Of a DNA stretch of 60,922 nucleotides, positions 1-9,206 are shown piece by piece. The stretch spans positions 1 to 60,922 of the forward strand of contig NZ_BADK01000091.1 in assembly GCF_000333595.1 (NCBI RefSeq), written 5' to 3'. Below the pieces are notes generated by a model. The model had not been told where the DNA came from, made no database searches, and worked only from the letters and a program-made list of their open reading frames with translations. The position numbers and the translations under genes were made by a program. Within the stretch, counting starts at the first letter, position 1. Each line of letters begins with the position of its first letter. The DNA is from Azospirillum sp. B506 (GTDB lineage: Bacteria > Pseudomonadota > Alphaproteobacteria > Azospirillales > Azospirillaceae).

Positions 1-1683
1 GCGCCGGATGACCCGGCATCGCTGCCGCTGGGCGGGCCGGCACCATCGGTGGCGGTCATCCAGGCCTCGTCCGGGATGGCGACTCCGGTGGCCTGGAGAA
101 GCGCCAGCTGGCCGGCGACGCGGCTGCGGGTGAGTGGGTCGGCGCCGCGCAGCACCTCGTCCAGCCAGGCGGTCAGGGCGCGCGGGTCCCCGCCACCCGG
201 ACTGCCGCCCGGGCCGGTCGCCACCACACCCAACGGCCAAAGCCAGGCGGTGTCGGCGCTCCGCCCGCTGCGCAGGGCCAGATCGTGCCAGCGCCGCGCC
301 TGATCGAGTCGCCCTTGCGCGTAATAGAGCCGCGCCGCCGCCGGGGCCAGCGCCGCGGCATCGCCGGTTGGCGACACGCCGTCGAGCAGTCCGGCCGCCG
401 CCCCGCCCACCGGTCCGGCGCGCAGGCGCGGATCGACCAGCTCCACCGCCAGGGCGGCCAGCGCGACCCGGCGCCGCCCGTCCATCGCCGCCGCCATCGC
501 CTGATGGACCAGCGCGCGGGTGCAGACACCGCGGTCGCGCCGGGCGATGTCGCGAACCCGCAGCAGTTCGTCCCCCACCGCCGGCACCTGGGCGTAGAGG
601 TCCTGCACCTGGCGGGTGTCGAGGAACAGCGAGGCGGCCGCCCGTTCGCCGGCAGCGGCGCGGGTGGTGGGATCGGTGGCGGGGTTGGTGGCGATGGCGG
701 CCAGGGCGGGAGGATTGTCCAGCGGCAGCCGGTCGGGCGGCACGCCGACCCGCGCCGTCCGCATGGCGGCGAGCAGCAGGGCCAGCCCGTCGGCATCCTC
801 CTGCAGGGACAGCGCGCGGGCGGGCGGCGGGGCGGCGCCGGCCAGCGCCTCGGCCACCAGCAGGAAGGAGTCGGACCGGCGGCCGCTGCCGCGCAGGCCT
901 GCCAGCGCCTCGTCGGTGCCGGCACGGTCGCCGGCGCGGGCACGGCAGAACAGGGCCAGCTTCGACCAGTAGGCGGAGGTGAAGCTCTTGCCGCGCGCCA
1001 GCGCGCGCGGACAGTCCAGGCCGCCGCGCACCAGTTCGGCATCGGTCAGCGCCCTGGCCGCCGGCTCGTCCGCTGCGAGCGCCGACGGCAGCAGCGCCGC
1101 CAGCTCCGCCGCGCCGACGGGATCGCCGAGCCGCGCCAGCGTCGCGATGCGCAGGGCGCCGAACCGGCGGGTCGGCGGCGCCTCCCCGGTCGCGACGGCG
1201 GGAGAGCCGGCGCTCAGCAGCAGCCGGCGCTCCAGCGCCTTGACGGTGGGGGACGGGGTGTCCGACCGGCAGGGCGGCGATCAGGGGCAGAAGCTCCGCC
1301 CGGCCAATGCCGCGCCAGGGATCGCTGCCCAGCCCCTGCAGCCCGGTGAGGCGGCCGGCGCCGTCCGGATCGGGGGCGCCCAACGGCTCGCGCGCGACGG
1401 GTGCCGGCCGCGCCACCACCGGGGAGACGGCGGGCGGCCGGGCGACCACGGGCGGGTAGGCCGGCACGACGGCCGGAGCGGGTGCGGAGGGCCGGGACTG
1501 GACGGGAGGAGGCACCGCGGCGTCGGGCGTCAGCCGGACCGGCGGACCGACGATCTGCGCGGCGGCAGCCATCGACCAGCCGGCCGCCAGCAAGCCGGCC
1601 AGCAACGGAACGGTTCCCTGTCGGAGACCCCCGGGGCGGGCGCCCCTGGCCGATGGTCGGGGTTCAGCGCGGGAAGCGCTCAT
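1..1683 (-). CDS. Secreted Pro/Ala-rich helical protein, 3' end outside window, one frameshift
   Basis: I do not recognise a family with certainty. The ATG at 1683 overlaps the end of the small upstream gene by 20 nt. The N-terminus has an Arg-rich region followed by a hydrophobic stretch (TVPLLAGLLAAGWSMAAAAQ), which looks like a signal peptide, then a Pro/Val-rich linker and a long Ala/Leu/Arg-rich part of short amphipathic helices that suggests a TPR- or Sel1-like solenoid. The good protein frame changes by one base near 1266: upstream it reads ...RAELLPLIAALP and downstream SDTPSPTVKALERRLL... . The second frame is closed upstream by a TGA, so one frame cannot encode the whole protein. 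The downstream frame (ending ...AGQLALLQATGVAIPDEAWMT) runs off the left edge. Either a real frameshift or a one-base sequence error. A periplasmic location is inferred from the signal peptide. Confidence 0.6.
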   Translation of the reverse strand, partial: MSASRAEPRPSARGARPGGLRQGTVPLLAGLLAAGWSMAAAAQIVGPPVRLTPDAAVPPPVQSRPSAPAPAVVPAYPPVVARPPAVSPVVARPAPVAREPLGAPDPDGAGRLTGLQGLGSDPWRGIGRAELLPLIAALPVGHPVPHRQGAGAPAAAERRLSRRRDRGGAADPPVRRPAHRDAGAARRSRRRGGAGGAAAVGARSGRAGGQGADRCRTGARRPGLSARAGARQELHLRLLVEAGPVLPCPRRRPCRHRRGAGRPARQRPPVRLLPAGGRGAGRRRPAARPRAVPAGGCRRAGPAARRHADGAGRRAARPAAAGQSSRPGRHRHQPRHRSHHPRRCRRTGGRLAVPRHPPGAGPLRPGAGGGGRTAAGSRHRPARPRCLHPRAGPSGDGGGDGRAAPGRAGRPGGGAGRSAPARRTGGRGGGRTARRRVANRRCRGAGPGGGAALLRARATRSGAALARSGPAQRAERRHRLALAVGCGGDRPGRQSGWRGPARPDRLAGRGAARRRPTHPQPRRRPAGASPGHRSRHPGRGLDDRHRWCRPAQRQRCRVIRR

Positions 1684-1804
1684 CCGGCAGGACCTTCTCC
1701 ACCGTTTTCGACGGAGCCGGCAGGTCCCACGAAGCGAGGAACACCATGCCACCGGCGATCACCAGCAACAGCAGGACGAAGAGGATCGAGAGAAACCGGC
1801 TCAT
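1664..1804 (-). CDS. 46-residue single-span membrane protein
   Basis: Short protein starting MSRFLSILFVLLLLVIAGG, one transmembrane segment at about residues 4-25, then a short tail containing PAPSKTVEKVLPDERFPR. The ATG at 1804 gives the usual N-in membrane-anchor layout; a longer in-frame start at 1885 is less likely. The last codons overlap the start of the secreted protein gene downstream, so the two are probably translated together. Function is unknown. The hydrophobic core and charged tail are seen directly; a role as a small anchor or partner for the neighbour is inference. Confidence 0.65.
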   Translation of the reverse strand: MSRFLSILFVLLLLVIAGGMVFLASWDLPAPSKTVEKVLPDERFPR

Positions 1805-2130
1805 GGCACCAGGGACATGTTGTGTCGGAAAAAAAGCGGAGCGGAGCGGAGCTACCACGCCCTGCATCCGCAGGGCTTGGGACAAGCAACGGCTTTTCTG
1901 CTAAAGCATCCGCGCCCCGGCCGCGGCGTCGGGCGGCGGCGCAGTGTAGCCACAGGTTGGACCGCCGCGCAACCCGTCCACCGGGCCATTCACCGGCTCT
2001 CCAACGGGAGGCGGGCCGGGGAATGCCGGGCAGAACCGGGGCGCTTGTGCCGGCCAGCTTTCGGCGGGTATGAGTGTTGTCTGTTGCAGCGGTGTGACGG
2101 CCGGCGGGCCGGCGGCGGCGAAGGGTACGG

Positions 2131-2850
2131 GTGGCGGATCGGATGGAAGTGATGGGACTGCGCAAGGCGATGACGGCCCAAGGTCCGGGCACCGGGGCGG
2201 GCACGGGAGCGGCGGAGGATGCCGCGCCGCTGCTGCCGCGCACCGTGGTGCTGGTCGGGCTGATGGGGGCCGGCAAGAGCGCCATCGGGCGCCGGCTGGC
2301 GACGCGCCTGCACCTGCCCTTCCGCGACGCAGACACCGAGATCGAAGCCGCGGCCGGCTGCACCATCGCCGAGATCTTCGCCCGCGACGGCGAGCCGGTC
2401 TTCCGCTCCGTCGAACGGCGCATCATCACCCGTCTGGTGAAGGACGAGCCGGTGCATATCCTGGCGACCGGCGGCGGCGCCTTCATGGACCCGGAGACCC
2501 GCGCCGCCGTCCGCGACCATGGCGTGTCGATCTGGCTGCGCGCCGAGCTGGACGTGCTGGTCGCCCGCACCGCCCGGCGCACCCACCGCCCCATCCTGAA
2601 CCAGGGCGATCCTCGCACCATTCTGGGCCGGCTGATGGAACAGCGCTATCCCGTCTATGCCGAGGCCGACCTGACCGTGGTCAGCGACGAACGTCCGCCC
2701 GACGTGACGGTGGAGCTGGTGATCGATGCGCTGGAGGCGCATTTCGGCGTCCAGCTTCCCCACCGCCAGGGCCAAAGCCAGGGCCACAGCCAACCCCAGC
2801 GCGGCGGACGGCCCGGCAAGACCGACGCCTCCAAAACCGATGCGTCCTGA
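2131..2850 (+). CDS. aroK: Shikimate kinase
   Basis: Phosphorylates shikimate at O3 using ATP, the fifth step of chorismate synthesis in the cytoplasm. The P-loop GLMGAGKS lies near residue 47, followed by the family's [19 protein letters not shown] region (shikimate-binding Asp) and the TGGGAF motif. The GTG start at 2131 has GAAGGG about six bases upstream; ATGs at 2143 and 2152 are alternatives. At 239 residues it is longer than a typical 170-190 residue enzyme because of an N-terminal Gly/Ala segment and a Gln/Ser-rich tail that ends in a KTDAS duplication. aroB follows after 47 bp, the common aroK-aroB order. Confidence 0.95.
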   Translation: MADRMEVMGLRKAMTAQGPGTGAGTGAAEDAAPLLPRTVVLVGLMGAGKSAIGRRLATRLHLPFRDADTEIEAAAGCTIAEIFARDGEPVFRSVERRIITRLVKDEPVHILATGGGAFMDPETRAAVRDHGVSIWLRAELDVLVARTARRTHRPILNQGDPRTILGRLMEQRYPVYAEADLTVVSDERPPDVTVELVIDALEAHFGVQLPHRQGQSQGHSQPQRGGRPGKTDASKTDAS

Positions 2851-2897
2851 CCCTTCCCGCCCCGTCTCCTGAACCACCAGCTTCGCGGACTGCCCCG

Positions 2898-4043
2898 ATG
2901 ACCTCCGTCACCGCCACCACCCCGGCCGCACCCGACACCGTCCGCCTGGAGTTGGGCGCCCGCAGCTACGACATCCTGGTCGGCGACGGCGTGCTGGCCG
3001 ATGCCGGCGAGCGCATCGCCGCCGTCACCCGCGGCCGTGCGCCCATCGTGGTGACCGACGCCAATGTGGCGCCGCTGCACCTGGACACGCTGAACGCCGC
3101 GATGCTGGGGTCGGGGATCGCCCCGCAGCCGGCCATCGTTCTGCCGGCCGGCGAAAAGACCAAGGACTTCGGCCATTTCCAGCAGCTGATGGACGACATC
3201 CTCGGCCGTGGGATCGAGCGCTCCACCGTTCTGCTGGCGCTGGGCGGCGGGGTGATCGGCGACATCACCGGCTTCGCCGCGGCCTCCGCCCTGCGCGGCA
3301 TCGACTTCATCCAGGTGCCGACCACGCTGCTGTCCCAGGTCGACAGCTCGGTCGGCGGCAAGACCGGCATCAACAGCCGCCACGGCAAGAACCTGATCGG
3401 CGCCTTCCACCAGCCGCGTCTGGTCATCGCCGACACCGCCACGCTGGACACCCTGCCCCGCCGCGAGGTGCTGGCCGGCTATGCCGAGGTGGTCAAGTAC
3501 GGTCTGATCCGCAAACCCGACTTCTTCGCCTGGCTGGAGCGGAACGGCCGGCGCGTGGTCGATGGCGACAGCGACGCCCGCCGCCATGCGGTGACGGTCA
3601 GCTGCCGCGCCAAGGCCGACATCGTCGGCGTCGACGAGCGCGAGAGCGGCGACCGCGCCCTGCTGAACCTGGGCCACACCTTCGGCCATGCGCTGGAGGC
3701 GGCGACCGGCTTCGGCCAGACGCTGCTGCATGGCGAAGGGGTGTCCATCGGCGTGGTGCTGGCCTTCGACCTGTCGGTGCGGCTGGGGCTGTGTCCGGCC
3801 GAGGACGCCCGCCGCGCCCGCGCCCATCTGGCCGAGGTCGGCCTGCCGGTGCGCCCGACCGACATTCCCGGCGTCGTCTGGGATGTGGACGGGCTGGTGC
3901 GGTCGATGGCCAAGGACAAGAAGGTGCAGGACGGCCGCATCACCTTCATCCTGGCCGACCGCATCGGCAACGCCTTCACCCGCCGCGACGTCGATGCCGC
4001 CGCCGTCCGCGCCGTTCTGGAAGAGTCGATCCAGCCTACCTGA
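2898..4043 (+). CDS. aroB: 3-dehydroquinate synthase
   Basis: Converts DAHP to 3-dehydroquinate with NAD and a divalent metal, the second step of the shikimate pathway. 381 residues from the ATG at 2898 (MTSVTATTPAAPDTVRLELG), the usual length. Visible signatures include the GEKTKDFGHFQQLMDDIL region, LGGGVIGDITGFAAA (NAD-binding), PTTLLSQVDSSVGGKTGIN, and the metal ligands in GYAEVVKYG and NLGHTFGHALE. The same frame is open far upstream through aroK, but those codons are an out-of-frame reading of aroK. Probably co-transcribed with aroK. Confidence 0.97.
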   Translation: MTSVTATTPAAPDTVRLELGARSYDILVGDGVLADAGERIAAVTRGRAPIVVTDANVAPLHLDTLNAAMLGSGIAPQPAIVLPAGEKTKDFGHFQQLMDDILGRGIERSTVLLALGGGVIGDITGFAAASALRGIDFIQVPTTLLSQVDSSVGGKTGINSRHGKNLIGAFHQPRLVIADTATLDTLPRREVLAGYAEVVKYGLIRKPDFFAWLERNGRRVVDGDSDARRHAVTVSCRAKADIVGVDERESGDRALLNLGHTFGHALEAATGFGQTLLHGEGVSIGVVLAFDLSVRLGLCPAEDARRARAHLAEVGLPVRPTDIPGVVWDVDGLVRSMAKDKKVQDGRITFILADRIGNAFTRRDVDAAAVRAVLEESIQPT

Positions 4044-4174
4044 CATCCTGCCCGCCCCGCTCGCCACGGATAATCAGTCTTTCGCACAATAGCGGCAGCG
4101 ACGTTTGCCCGCCCATACTTCCCCCACAAGACTGCGGCCATCCCGCCGCGGCATGATCTGGGGGAGGATGGGCG

Positions 4175-4666
4175 ATGAAGACGATGCTTGGCATGTCAGC
4201 CATGGGAGCGGCGATGCTGCTGGCGGCGTCCCCGGCGATGGCGCTTGAGGTTCGCGAACAGGCGACGATCAAGGCGCCGATCGAGCAGGTGTGGAAGCAG
4301 ATCGGTCCCTTCTGCGCCATCAGCGACTGGCACCCGGCGGTCGAGGGCTGCACCCTGCGCAAGACCGGCGACAAACAGGAGCGCGACATCGCGCTGAAGG
4401 GCGGCGGCGCCATCCAGGAGCGGCTGACCGGCCTGTCCGCCGCCAAGCACCGGCTGCGCTACACGCTGGTGAGCGGGCCGCTGCCGGTGAAGAACTACAC
4501 CTCCACCATCCGGCTGAGCGCGGTGGACGCCCGCACCACCCGCATCACCTGGTCCTCGCGCTTCGAGGCCAACGGCGCCGCCGACGCGGACGCCCGCAAG
4601 GCGATCGCCGGCATCTACACCAGCGGCTTCGACGGGCTGCGCAAGCGGTTGGAATCCGGCCAGTAA
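4175..4666 (+). CDS. Exported SRPBCC-fold protein
   Basis: 163 residues with an N-terminal signal peptide (MKTMLGMSAMGAAMLLAASPAMA, cleavage after AMA) followed by a Bet v1/START-like (SRPBCC, polyketide cyclase 2 type) domain. The typical opening is present: VREQATIKAPIEQVWKQIGPFCAISDWHP, with WHP before the first turn. Members of the fold bind hydrophobic ligands in a central cavity; no ligand can be assigned. Export is inferred from the signal peptide. The gene stands alone between aroB and the CBS gene. The ATG at 4175 follows GGGGGAGG about six bases upstream, a good ribosome binding site. Confidence 0.85.
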   Translation: MKTMLGMSAMGAAMLLAASPAMALEVREQATIKAPIEQVWKQIGPFCAISDWHPAVEGCTLRKTGDKQERDIALKGGGAIQERLTGLSAAKHRLRYTLVSGPLPVKNYTSTIRLSAVDARTTRITWSSRFEANGAADADARKAIAGIYTSGFDGLRKRLESGQ

Positions 4667-4833
4667 CGGCAGCGGCGGCGGCAAGGACCCGGCGCATACG
4701 CGAAGTTCCATACAATCAGTTCTATTGACGATCTGTGTGCAAAGCTGACAGGATCGTGTATGCCGCGCTGCGAAATCGCGGTCGAGTGCATCGTTCGTCC
4801 ACAAAACCTGCAATCATGAGGGAGATGGGACAC

Positions 4834-5295
<462 letters not shown>

Positions 5296-5409
5296 CCGCA
5301 AGGTTGACCCATAGGTAACGCTGCGTTGCGGCGGGGTCGGGTTGACCGGGCGCCCGGCCCCACCGATAGTCGAGGGTGAGCCATCCTCCCTGCTGAACTG
5401 GAACGCCCG

Positions 5410-6030
5410 ATGTCCGCGCCCTCGCTGTCCGCCCCCGCCGCGCGCGAGCCGATCCACACCCGCCGCGTCACCTGCCAGGGCTTCCGGCGTACAGATGGGC
5501 TGTGGGACATCGAAGGCCACCTGACCGACGTCAAGAGCTACGGCTTCCACACCGAAGAACGCGGGCACATGGAGCCGGGAACGCCGATCCACCAGATGTG
5601 GATGCGCCTGACGGTCGACGACACGCTGACCGTCCAGGCGGTGGAGGCGGTGACCCAGCACAGCCCCTACAACGCCTGCGGCAGCATCACGCCACGGTTC
5701 CAGCAGTTGGTGGGCCTGCGCATCGGGCCGGGCTGGACCCGGGCGGTGAAGGACCGGCTCGGCGGGCCGAAGGGCTGCACCCATCTGGTGGAGCTGCTGG
5801 GACCGCTGGCGACCACCGCCTTCCAGACCGTCTACCCGATTCTGACCCGCGAGGCGGCGGAGCGCGCAAAGTCGTCCGGCAAAGCGGCACAGGACAACGG
5901 CAAGCGGCCGGTTCTGCTGAACATGTGCCACATCTTCGACAGCAATGGCGAAGTGGTGCGCAAACACTGGCCGGCGCACTACACCGGCGAAAGAAGCGAA
6001 GAGGCCGCCCGCGAAGAGGCGGCCGAGTAG
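5410..6030 (+). CDS. DUF2889 family protein
   Basis: 206-residue cytoplasmic protein of the DUF2889 family. Recognisable blocks are HTRRVTCQGFRRTDGLWDIEGHLTDVKSY, PIHQMWMRLTVDDTLTVQ, and the Cys/His-containing stretches SPYNACGSI and GGPKGCTHLVELLGPLATTAFQT, the last being the most conserved part. The C-terminus is a charged, Glu-rich tail. No enzymatic role is established for the family; the conserved Cys and His residues could bind a metal (inference). Monocistronic. Convergent with the RHH gene, 87 bp between stop codons. Confidence 0.85.
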   Translation: MSAPSLSAPAAREPIHTRRVTCQGFRRTDGLWDIEGHLTDVKSYGFHTEERGHMEPGTPIHQMWMRLTVDDTLTVQAVEAVTQHSPYNACGSITPRFQQLVGLRIGPGWTRAVKDRLGGPKGCTHLVELLGPLATTAFQTVYPILTREAAERAKSSGKAAQDNGKRPVLLNMCHIFDSNGEVVRKHWPAHYTGERSEEAAREEAAE

Positions 6031-6117
6031 GCTTTGTTTCCTGGACATCCTTGCCCGGCGATGGCCGAGCACGCGCAGGATGTCCAACCGGATCGGCGCC
6101 GCTGGGGCTGGCGCGGA

Positions 6118-6600
6118 TCAGGCCTCCAGTCGGGTTGGCGCCGGACCGGCGAGGGTTGGACCGGGCGCCGGGAAATCGCCACCCGCGGCGACCGCCGACT
6201 TGACGCCATCGGTCTCGTCCACCGACGCCAGTTCGAAGGGCGTGCCGATGAACGGGTCGCTGCCGCCATGGCCGGCACGCTGATGACCGTCCTCCGTGCA
6301 GGCACGGCGGAAATATGACGCAATGAAGACGCGCACCGCGGACGTCAGGGTGACATCCGCGTCCTCCGGCTTGATGCCCTTGCGACGCGCCTGTTCTTCA
6401 ATCCGTTCCTTTATCTGGGTACAGAGGCGATTGACGGTCAGATCCTCCCGACGGCCGATTTCCTCCAGAGCATCCCACATCGACGGTTCCAGCCGCATGC
6501 TCGTGCGGTGCCCGCCGATCATGATGTTCTGGCTCCTCAGCGGTTCCACCCCCCCTTGGGGAGCGTTCACGCGCTTCTTCTTCGGCCCACGCTTCGCCAT
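6118..6600 (-). CDS. Ribbon-helix-helix DNA-binding protein
   Basis: 160 residues. A basic N-terminus (MAKRGPKKKRVN) leads into a ribbon-helix-helix fold of the RHH_4 type at about residues 28-85: IGGHRTSMRLEPSMWDALEEIGRREDLTVNRLCTQI, with the beta strand RTSMRLE and two helices. The C-terminal 60 residues are Gly/Pro/Ala-rich and probably disordered. The ATG at 6600 is preceded by AGGGGCTGCGG, a fair ribosome site, so the in-frame extension to 6654 is not needed. Likely a dimeric transcription factor. Its own leader (6601-6830) is strikingly A+T-rich and carries three copies of TGGTTGCA, candidate autoregulatory operators (inference). Confidence 0.85.
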   Translation of the reverse strand: MAKRGPKKKRVNAPQGGVEPLRSQNIMIGGHRTSMRLEPSMWDALEEIGRREDLTVNRLCTQIKERIEEQARRKGIKPEDADVTLTSAVRVFIASYFRRACTEDGHQRAGHGGSDPFIGTPFELASVDETDGVKSAVAAGGDFPAPGPTLAGPAPTRLEA

Positions 6601-6665
6601 CCGCAGCCCCTTCCACGAAGCCGCCGGCGGACATGCGAAGTTTTTGCCCGCCACGGCGCGATAAA

Positions 6666-6765
6666 TGGTTGCATATATCGCACTTTACTAAACGCAGCGG
6701 GAATTGCAACCACACTAGCGCCTCTCAATCTTACAAGCTTTTCGGAAATCCCCTTTTGGTTGCAT
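6666..6765. promoter_or_regulatory. Three TGGTTGCA motifs in the RHH gene leader
   Basis: The nine-mer TGGTTGCAT occurs at 6666-6674 and 6757-6765 on the plus strand, and TGGTTGCAA on the minus strand at 6704-6712. The surrounding 170 bp is far richer in A+T than the rest of the window, as expected for a promoter. The location is 66-165 bp upstream of the RHH start. Function as operator sites is inferred. Confidence 0.45.
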
Positions 6766-6861
6766 TCATATGTATGTATTTTTAGCCGCTCAACCGCTCG
6801 TTATTTATAGCGTATGCGAACGATCAGTCTCGAACTCTGCAAGAAGGAGGCGGCTGACGGT

Positions 6862-7137
6862 TCAGGCGCCCGCTTCGCCGGGCGCATGGGTGGTCAGGCC
6901 CAGCGCATGCACCCGCTCGCGCAGTTCGTCGGCGAGCAGCGCATAGACCATCCGCTGGCGCTCCACCCGCGACTTTCCGGCGAAGGCCGCCGAGACGACG
7001 GTGACGTGGAAATGGGTTTCCCCGGCGGCGTCCGCCCCGGCATGACCGGCGTGGCGGGCGCTGTCGTCGACGACGTCGAGCCGGTCCGGCGCCAGTCCGG
7101 CGGTCAGCTTTTCGCGGATGCGGGTGGCATATTCCAT
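6862..7137 (-). CDS. BolA family protein
   Basis: 91 residues from the ATG at 7137 ([17 protein letters not shown]). The BolA/IbaG fold is recognisable from [69 protein letters not shown], including the FxGKSxVxRxRxVYxxL block. BolA proteins pair with monothiol glutaredoxins and coordinate an Fe-S cluster through a conserved His, and some act in transcription. The gene is divergent from the J-protein-cobS-cobT genes; that neighbourhood is common in alphaproteobacteria. A longer upstream extension to 7257 lacks family similarity. Confidence 0.92.
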   Translation of the reverse strand: MEYATRIREKLTAGLAPDRLDVVDDSARHAGHAGADAAGETHFHVTVVSAAFAGKSRVERQRMVYALLADELRERVHALGLTTHAPGEAGA

Positions 7138-7347
7138 GGCGGGATCCTGATGTCTCGGCGCTGGCCGCGCTGGGTTGGAGGGGCGGCGACAGGGATCCAT
7201 GTCCCATTGGCCGCACCCGCAATCAGGAAAGGGGGCGATCCGTGCCCTGTCAAGCATCTGTCAAGCCTGGGGCCCCGCGGATTGCGGATGACGGAAGCCC
7301 GTTTCGGCGTGCTTGCCAGAGGCTTCGGCTCTTCCCATACTTGGCCG

Positions 7348-7932
7348 ATGACCAGGAACCGCACCCGCTCCAGTTACGACAGCTACGCCGCCCCGCGCGC
7401 GGCCACCCGTGTGTGCGACCATCCCGATTGCGTCGCCGCCGGCGAATACCGCGCGCCGAAAAGCCGCAACAGCCTCAACGAGTACTGGTGGTTCTGCCTG
7501 GACCATGTGCGGGAGTACAACCGGGCCTGGGACTATTACGCCGGCATGTCGACCGACCAGATCGAGGCGGAGGTCCGGCGCGACACCACCTGGCAACGGC
7601 CGAGCTGGCCGCTGGGCAAATGGGCAACTCAGGAGCGCTTCATCCGCGACCGGGTCGTCAACGGCTTCAGCTTCGAATTCGGCCAGGACACCGGCAAGAC
7701 GACGGACGAGGAAAAGACGCACCGTCGCCACCATGCCCGCACAGACGAGGAAAAAGCACTGGCGGTCCTGGACCTGACGCCGCCGGTGGACTTCACACGC
7801 ATCAAGGCACGCTATCGGGAGCTTGCGAAAAAGCATCATCCCGATGCCAACGGCGGCGACAAGGCTGCGGAAGAACGCCTGAAAGAAATCAATCAGGCCT
7901 ACAATACGCTGAAAGCCTGTTATGCTGCCTGA
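7348..7932 (+). CDS. J-domain protein with N-terminal Cys/His motif
   Basis: 194 residues. The C-terminal 60 form a J domain with the diagnostic HPD tripeptide ([17 protein letters not shown]), so it should stimulate an Hsp70 such as the DnaK encoded at 40.5 kb. The N-terminal half holds C23, C28, C50 and H53 (VCDHPDC ... FCLDH), a plausible zinc site, plus an aromatic-rich block ([13 protein letters not shown]). I started at the ATG at 7348, where family-like sequence begins; 7288 is an in-frame alternative. It lies 74 bp before cobS and probably shares its transcript. The link to folding of the CobS/CobT complex is inference. Confidence 0.88.
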   Translation: MTRNRTRSSYDSYAAPRAATRVCDHPDCVAAGEYRAPKSRNSLNEYWWFCLDHVREYNRAWDYYAGMSTDQIEAEVRRDTTWQRPSWPLGKWATQERFIRDRVVNGFSFEFGQDTGKTTDEEKTHRRHHARTDEEKALAVLDLTPPVDFTRIKARYRELAKKHHPDANGGDKAAEERLKEINQAYNTLKACYAA

Positions 7933-8006
7933 AACCCCGTTGGCGGGCCGGGTCAATCCCGCGGCCGCCGGACAACCGACACTCGCTGGAACGTAAGAAA
8001 CCACCC

Positions 8007-9011
8007 ATGGCTTCCCAAGGAGCGACCCAGGCCAGCTCGGCCCTGTTCGACCACAAGCCCGACACGACGGTCTCGGTGCGTGAGGTCTTCGGCATCGACA
8101 GCGACATGCAGGTGCCGGCCTTCAGCCAGCGCACGGAGCATGTGCCCGACCTCGACAGCGCCTACCGCTTCGACCGGGACACGACGCTGGCCATCCTCGC
8201 CGGCTTCGCCTACAACCGCCGCGTCATGGTCCAGGGCTATCACGGCACCGGCAAGTCGACCCACATCGAGCAGGTGGCGGCCCGGCTGAACTGGCCCTGC
8301 ATCCGCGTCAACCTGGACAGCCACATCAGCCGCATCGACCTGATGGGCAAGGACGCCATCGTGCTCCGCGACGGCGTGCAGGTCACCGAATACCGCGAGG
8401 GCATCCTGCCCTGGGCCCTGCAGCATGCCTGCGCCCTGGTGTTCGACGAGTATGACGCCGGCCGCCCCGACGTGATGTTCGTGATCCAGCGCGTGCTGGA
8501 GGTCGAAGGCAAGCTGACGCTGCTCGACCAGAACCGCGTCATCCGCCCGCATCCGGCCTTCCGCCTGTTCGCCACTGCGAACACCGTCGGCCTCGGCGAC
8601 ACCACCGGCCTCTATCACGGCACCCAGCAGATCAACCAGGGCCAGATGGACCGCTGGAACATCGTGGCGACCCTGAACTATCTGCCGGTCGATGCCGAGG
8701 TGAAGATCGTCCAGGCCAAGGTCGCGTCCTATGACGACGCCAGGGGCCGCGACACGGTGGCCTCGATGGTCCGTCTGGCCGACCTGACCCGCGCCGGCTT
8801 CATCAACGGCGACATCTCCACCGTGATGAGCCCGCGCACGGTCATCACCTGGGCCGAGAACGCGAAGATCTTCAACGACGTCGCCTTCGCCTTCCGCATC
8901 ACCTTCCTGAACAAGTGCGACGAGGTGGAGCGGCCGACGGTGGCCGAATACTACCAGCGCTGCTTCGGCGTCGAGCTGCCGGAGACGGGGGTCCAGGCGA
9001 ACCTCGTGTGA
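8007..9011 (+). CDS. cobS: Cobaltochelatase AAA+ subunit CobS
   Basis: AAA+ ATPase subunit of the aerobic cobaltochelatase, which with CobT and CobN inserts Co2+ into hydrogenobyrinate a,c-diamide. 334 residues, the family length. Walker A is GYHGTGKST near residue 78, Walker B is [14 protein letters not shown], and sensor region LFATANTVG follows. The N-terminal [20 protein letters not shown] is typical of CobS. ATG at 8007. cobT follows 195 bp downstream. No cobN is seen in this window, so the porphyrin-binding subunit must be elsewhere, or this pair serves another role. Confidence 0.95.
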   Translation: MASQGATQASSALFDHKPDTTVSVREVFGIDSDMQVPAFSQRTEHVPDLDSAYRFDRDTTLAILAGFAYNRRVMVQGYHGTGKSTHIEQVAARLNWPCIRVNLDSHISRIDLMGKDAIVLRDGVQVTEYREGILPWALQHACALVFDEYDAGRPDVMFVIQRVLEVEGKLTLLDQNRVIRPHPAFRLFATANTVGLGDTTGLYHGTQQINQGQMDRWNIVATLNYLPVDAEVKIVQAKVASYDDARGRDTVASMVRLADLTRAGFINGDISTVMSPRTVITWAENAKIFNDVAFAFRITFLNKCDEVERPTVAEYYQRCFGVELPETGVQANLV

Positions 9012-9206
9012 TGTGTCCTGCGCCCTTGCTTCCGCTTAAGCCGGGGCGCAGCACACAAGGACTCACACAGACCGGGGCGGACGGCATCACCGGGCAAGAG
9101 CTAACATCAGCGGTTCACGTCCCGGCATGTCCGTGGGAGCCATGCCCCGCTCCGCGTCAGTCCTGCCCACCGCGCCTTAACTGTCCCAAGAACAAAGACG
9201 CCCGCG

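Noticed and set aside
173-1042. 289-residue open frame at the left end on the minus strand
   Set aside because: Trp/Pro/Arg/Cys-rich; the protein-like frame in this stretch is a different one (codon first bases two positions apart) that continues off the edge.
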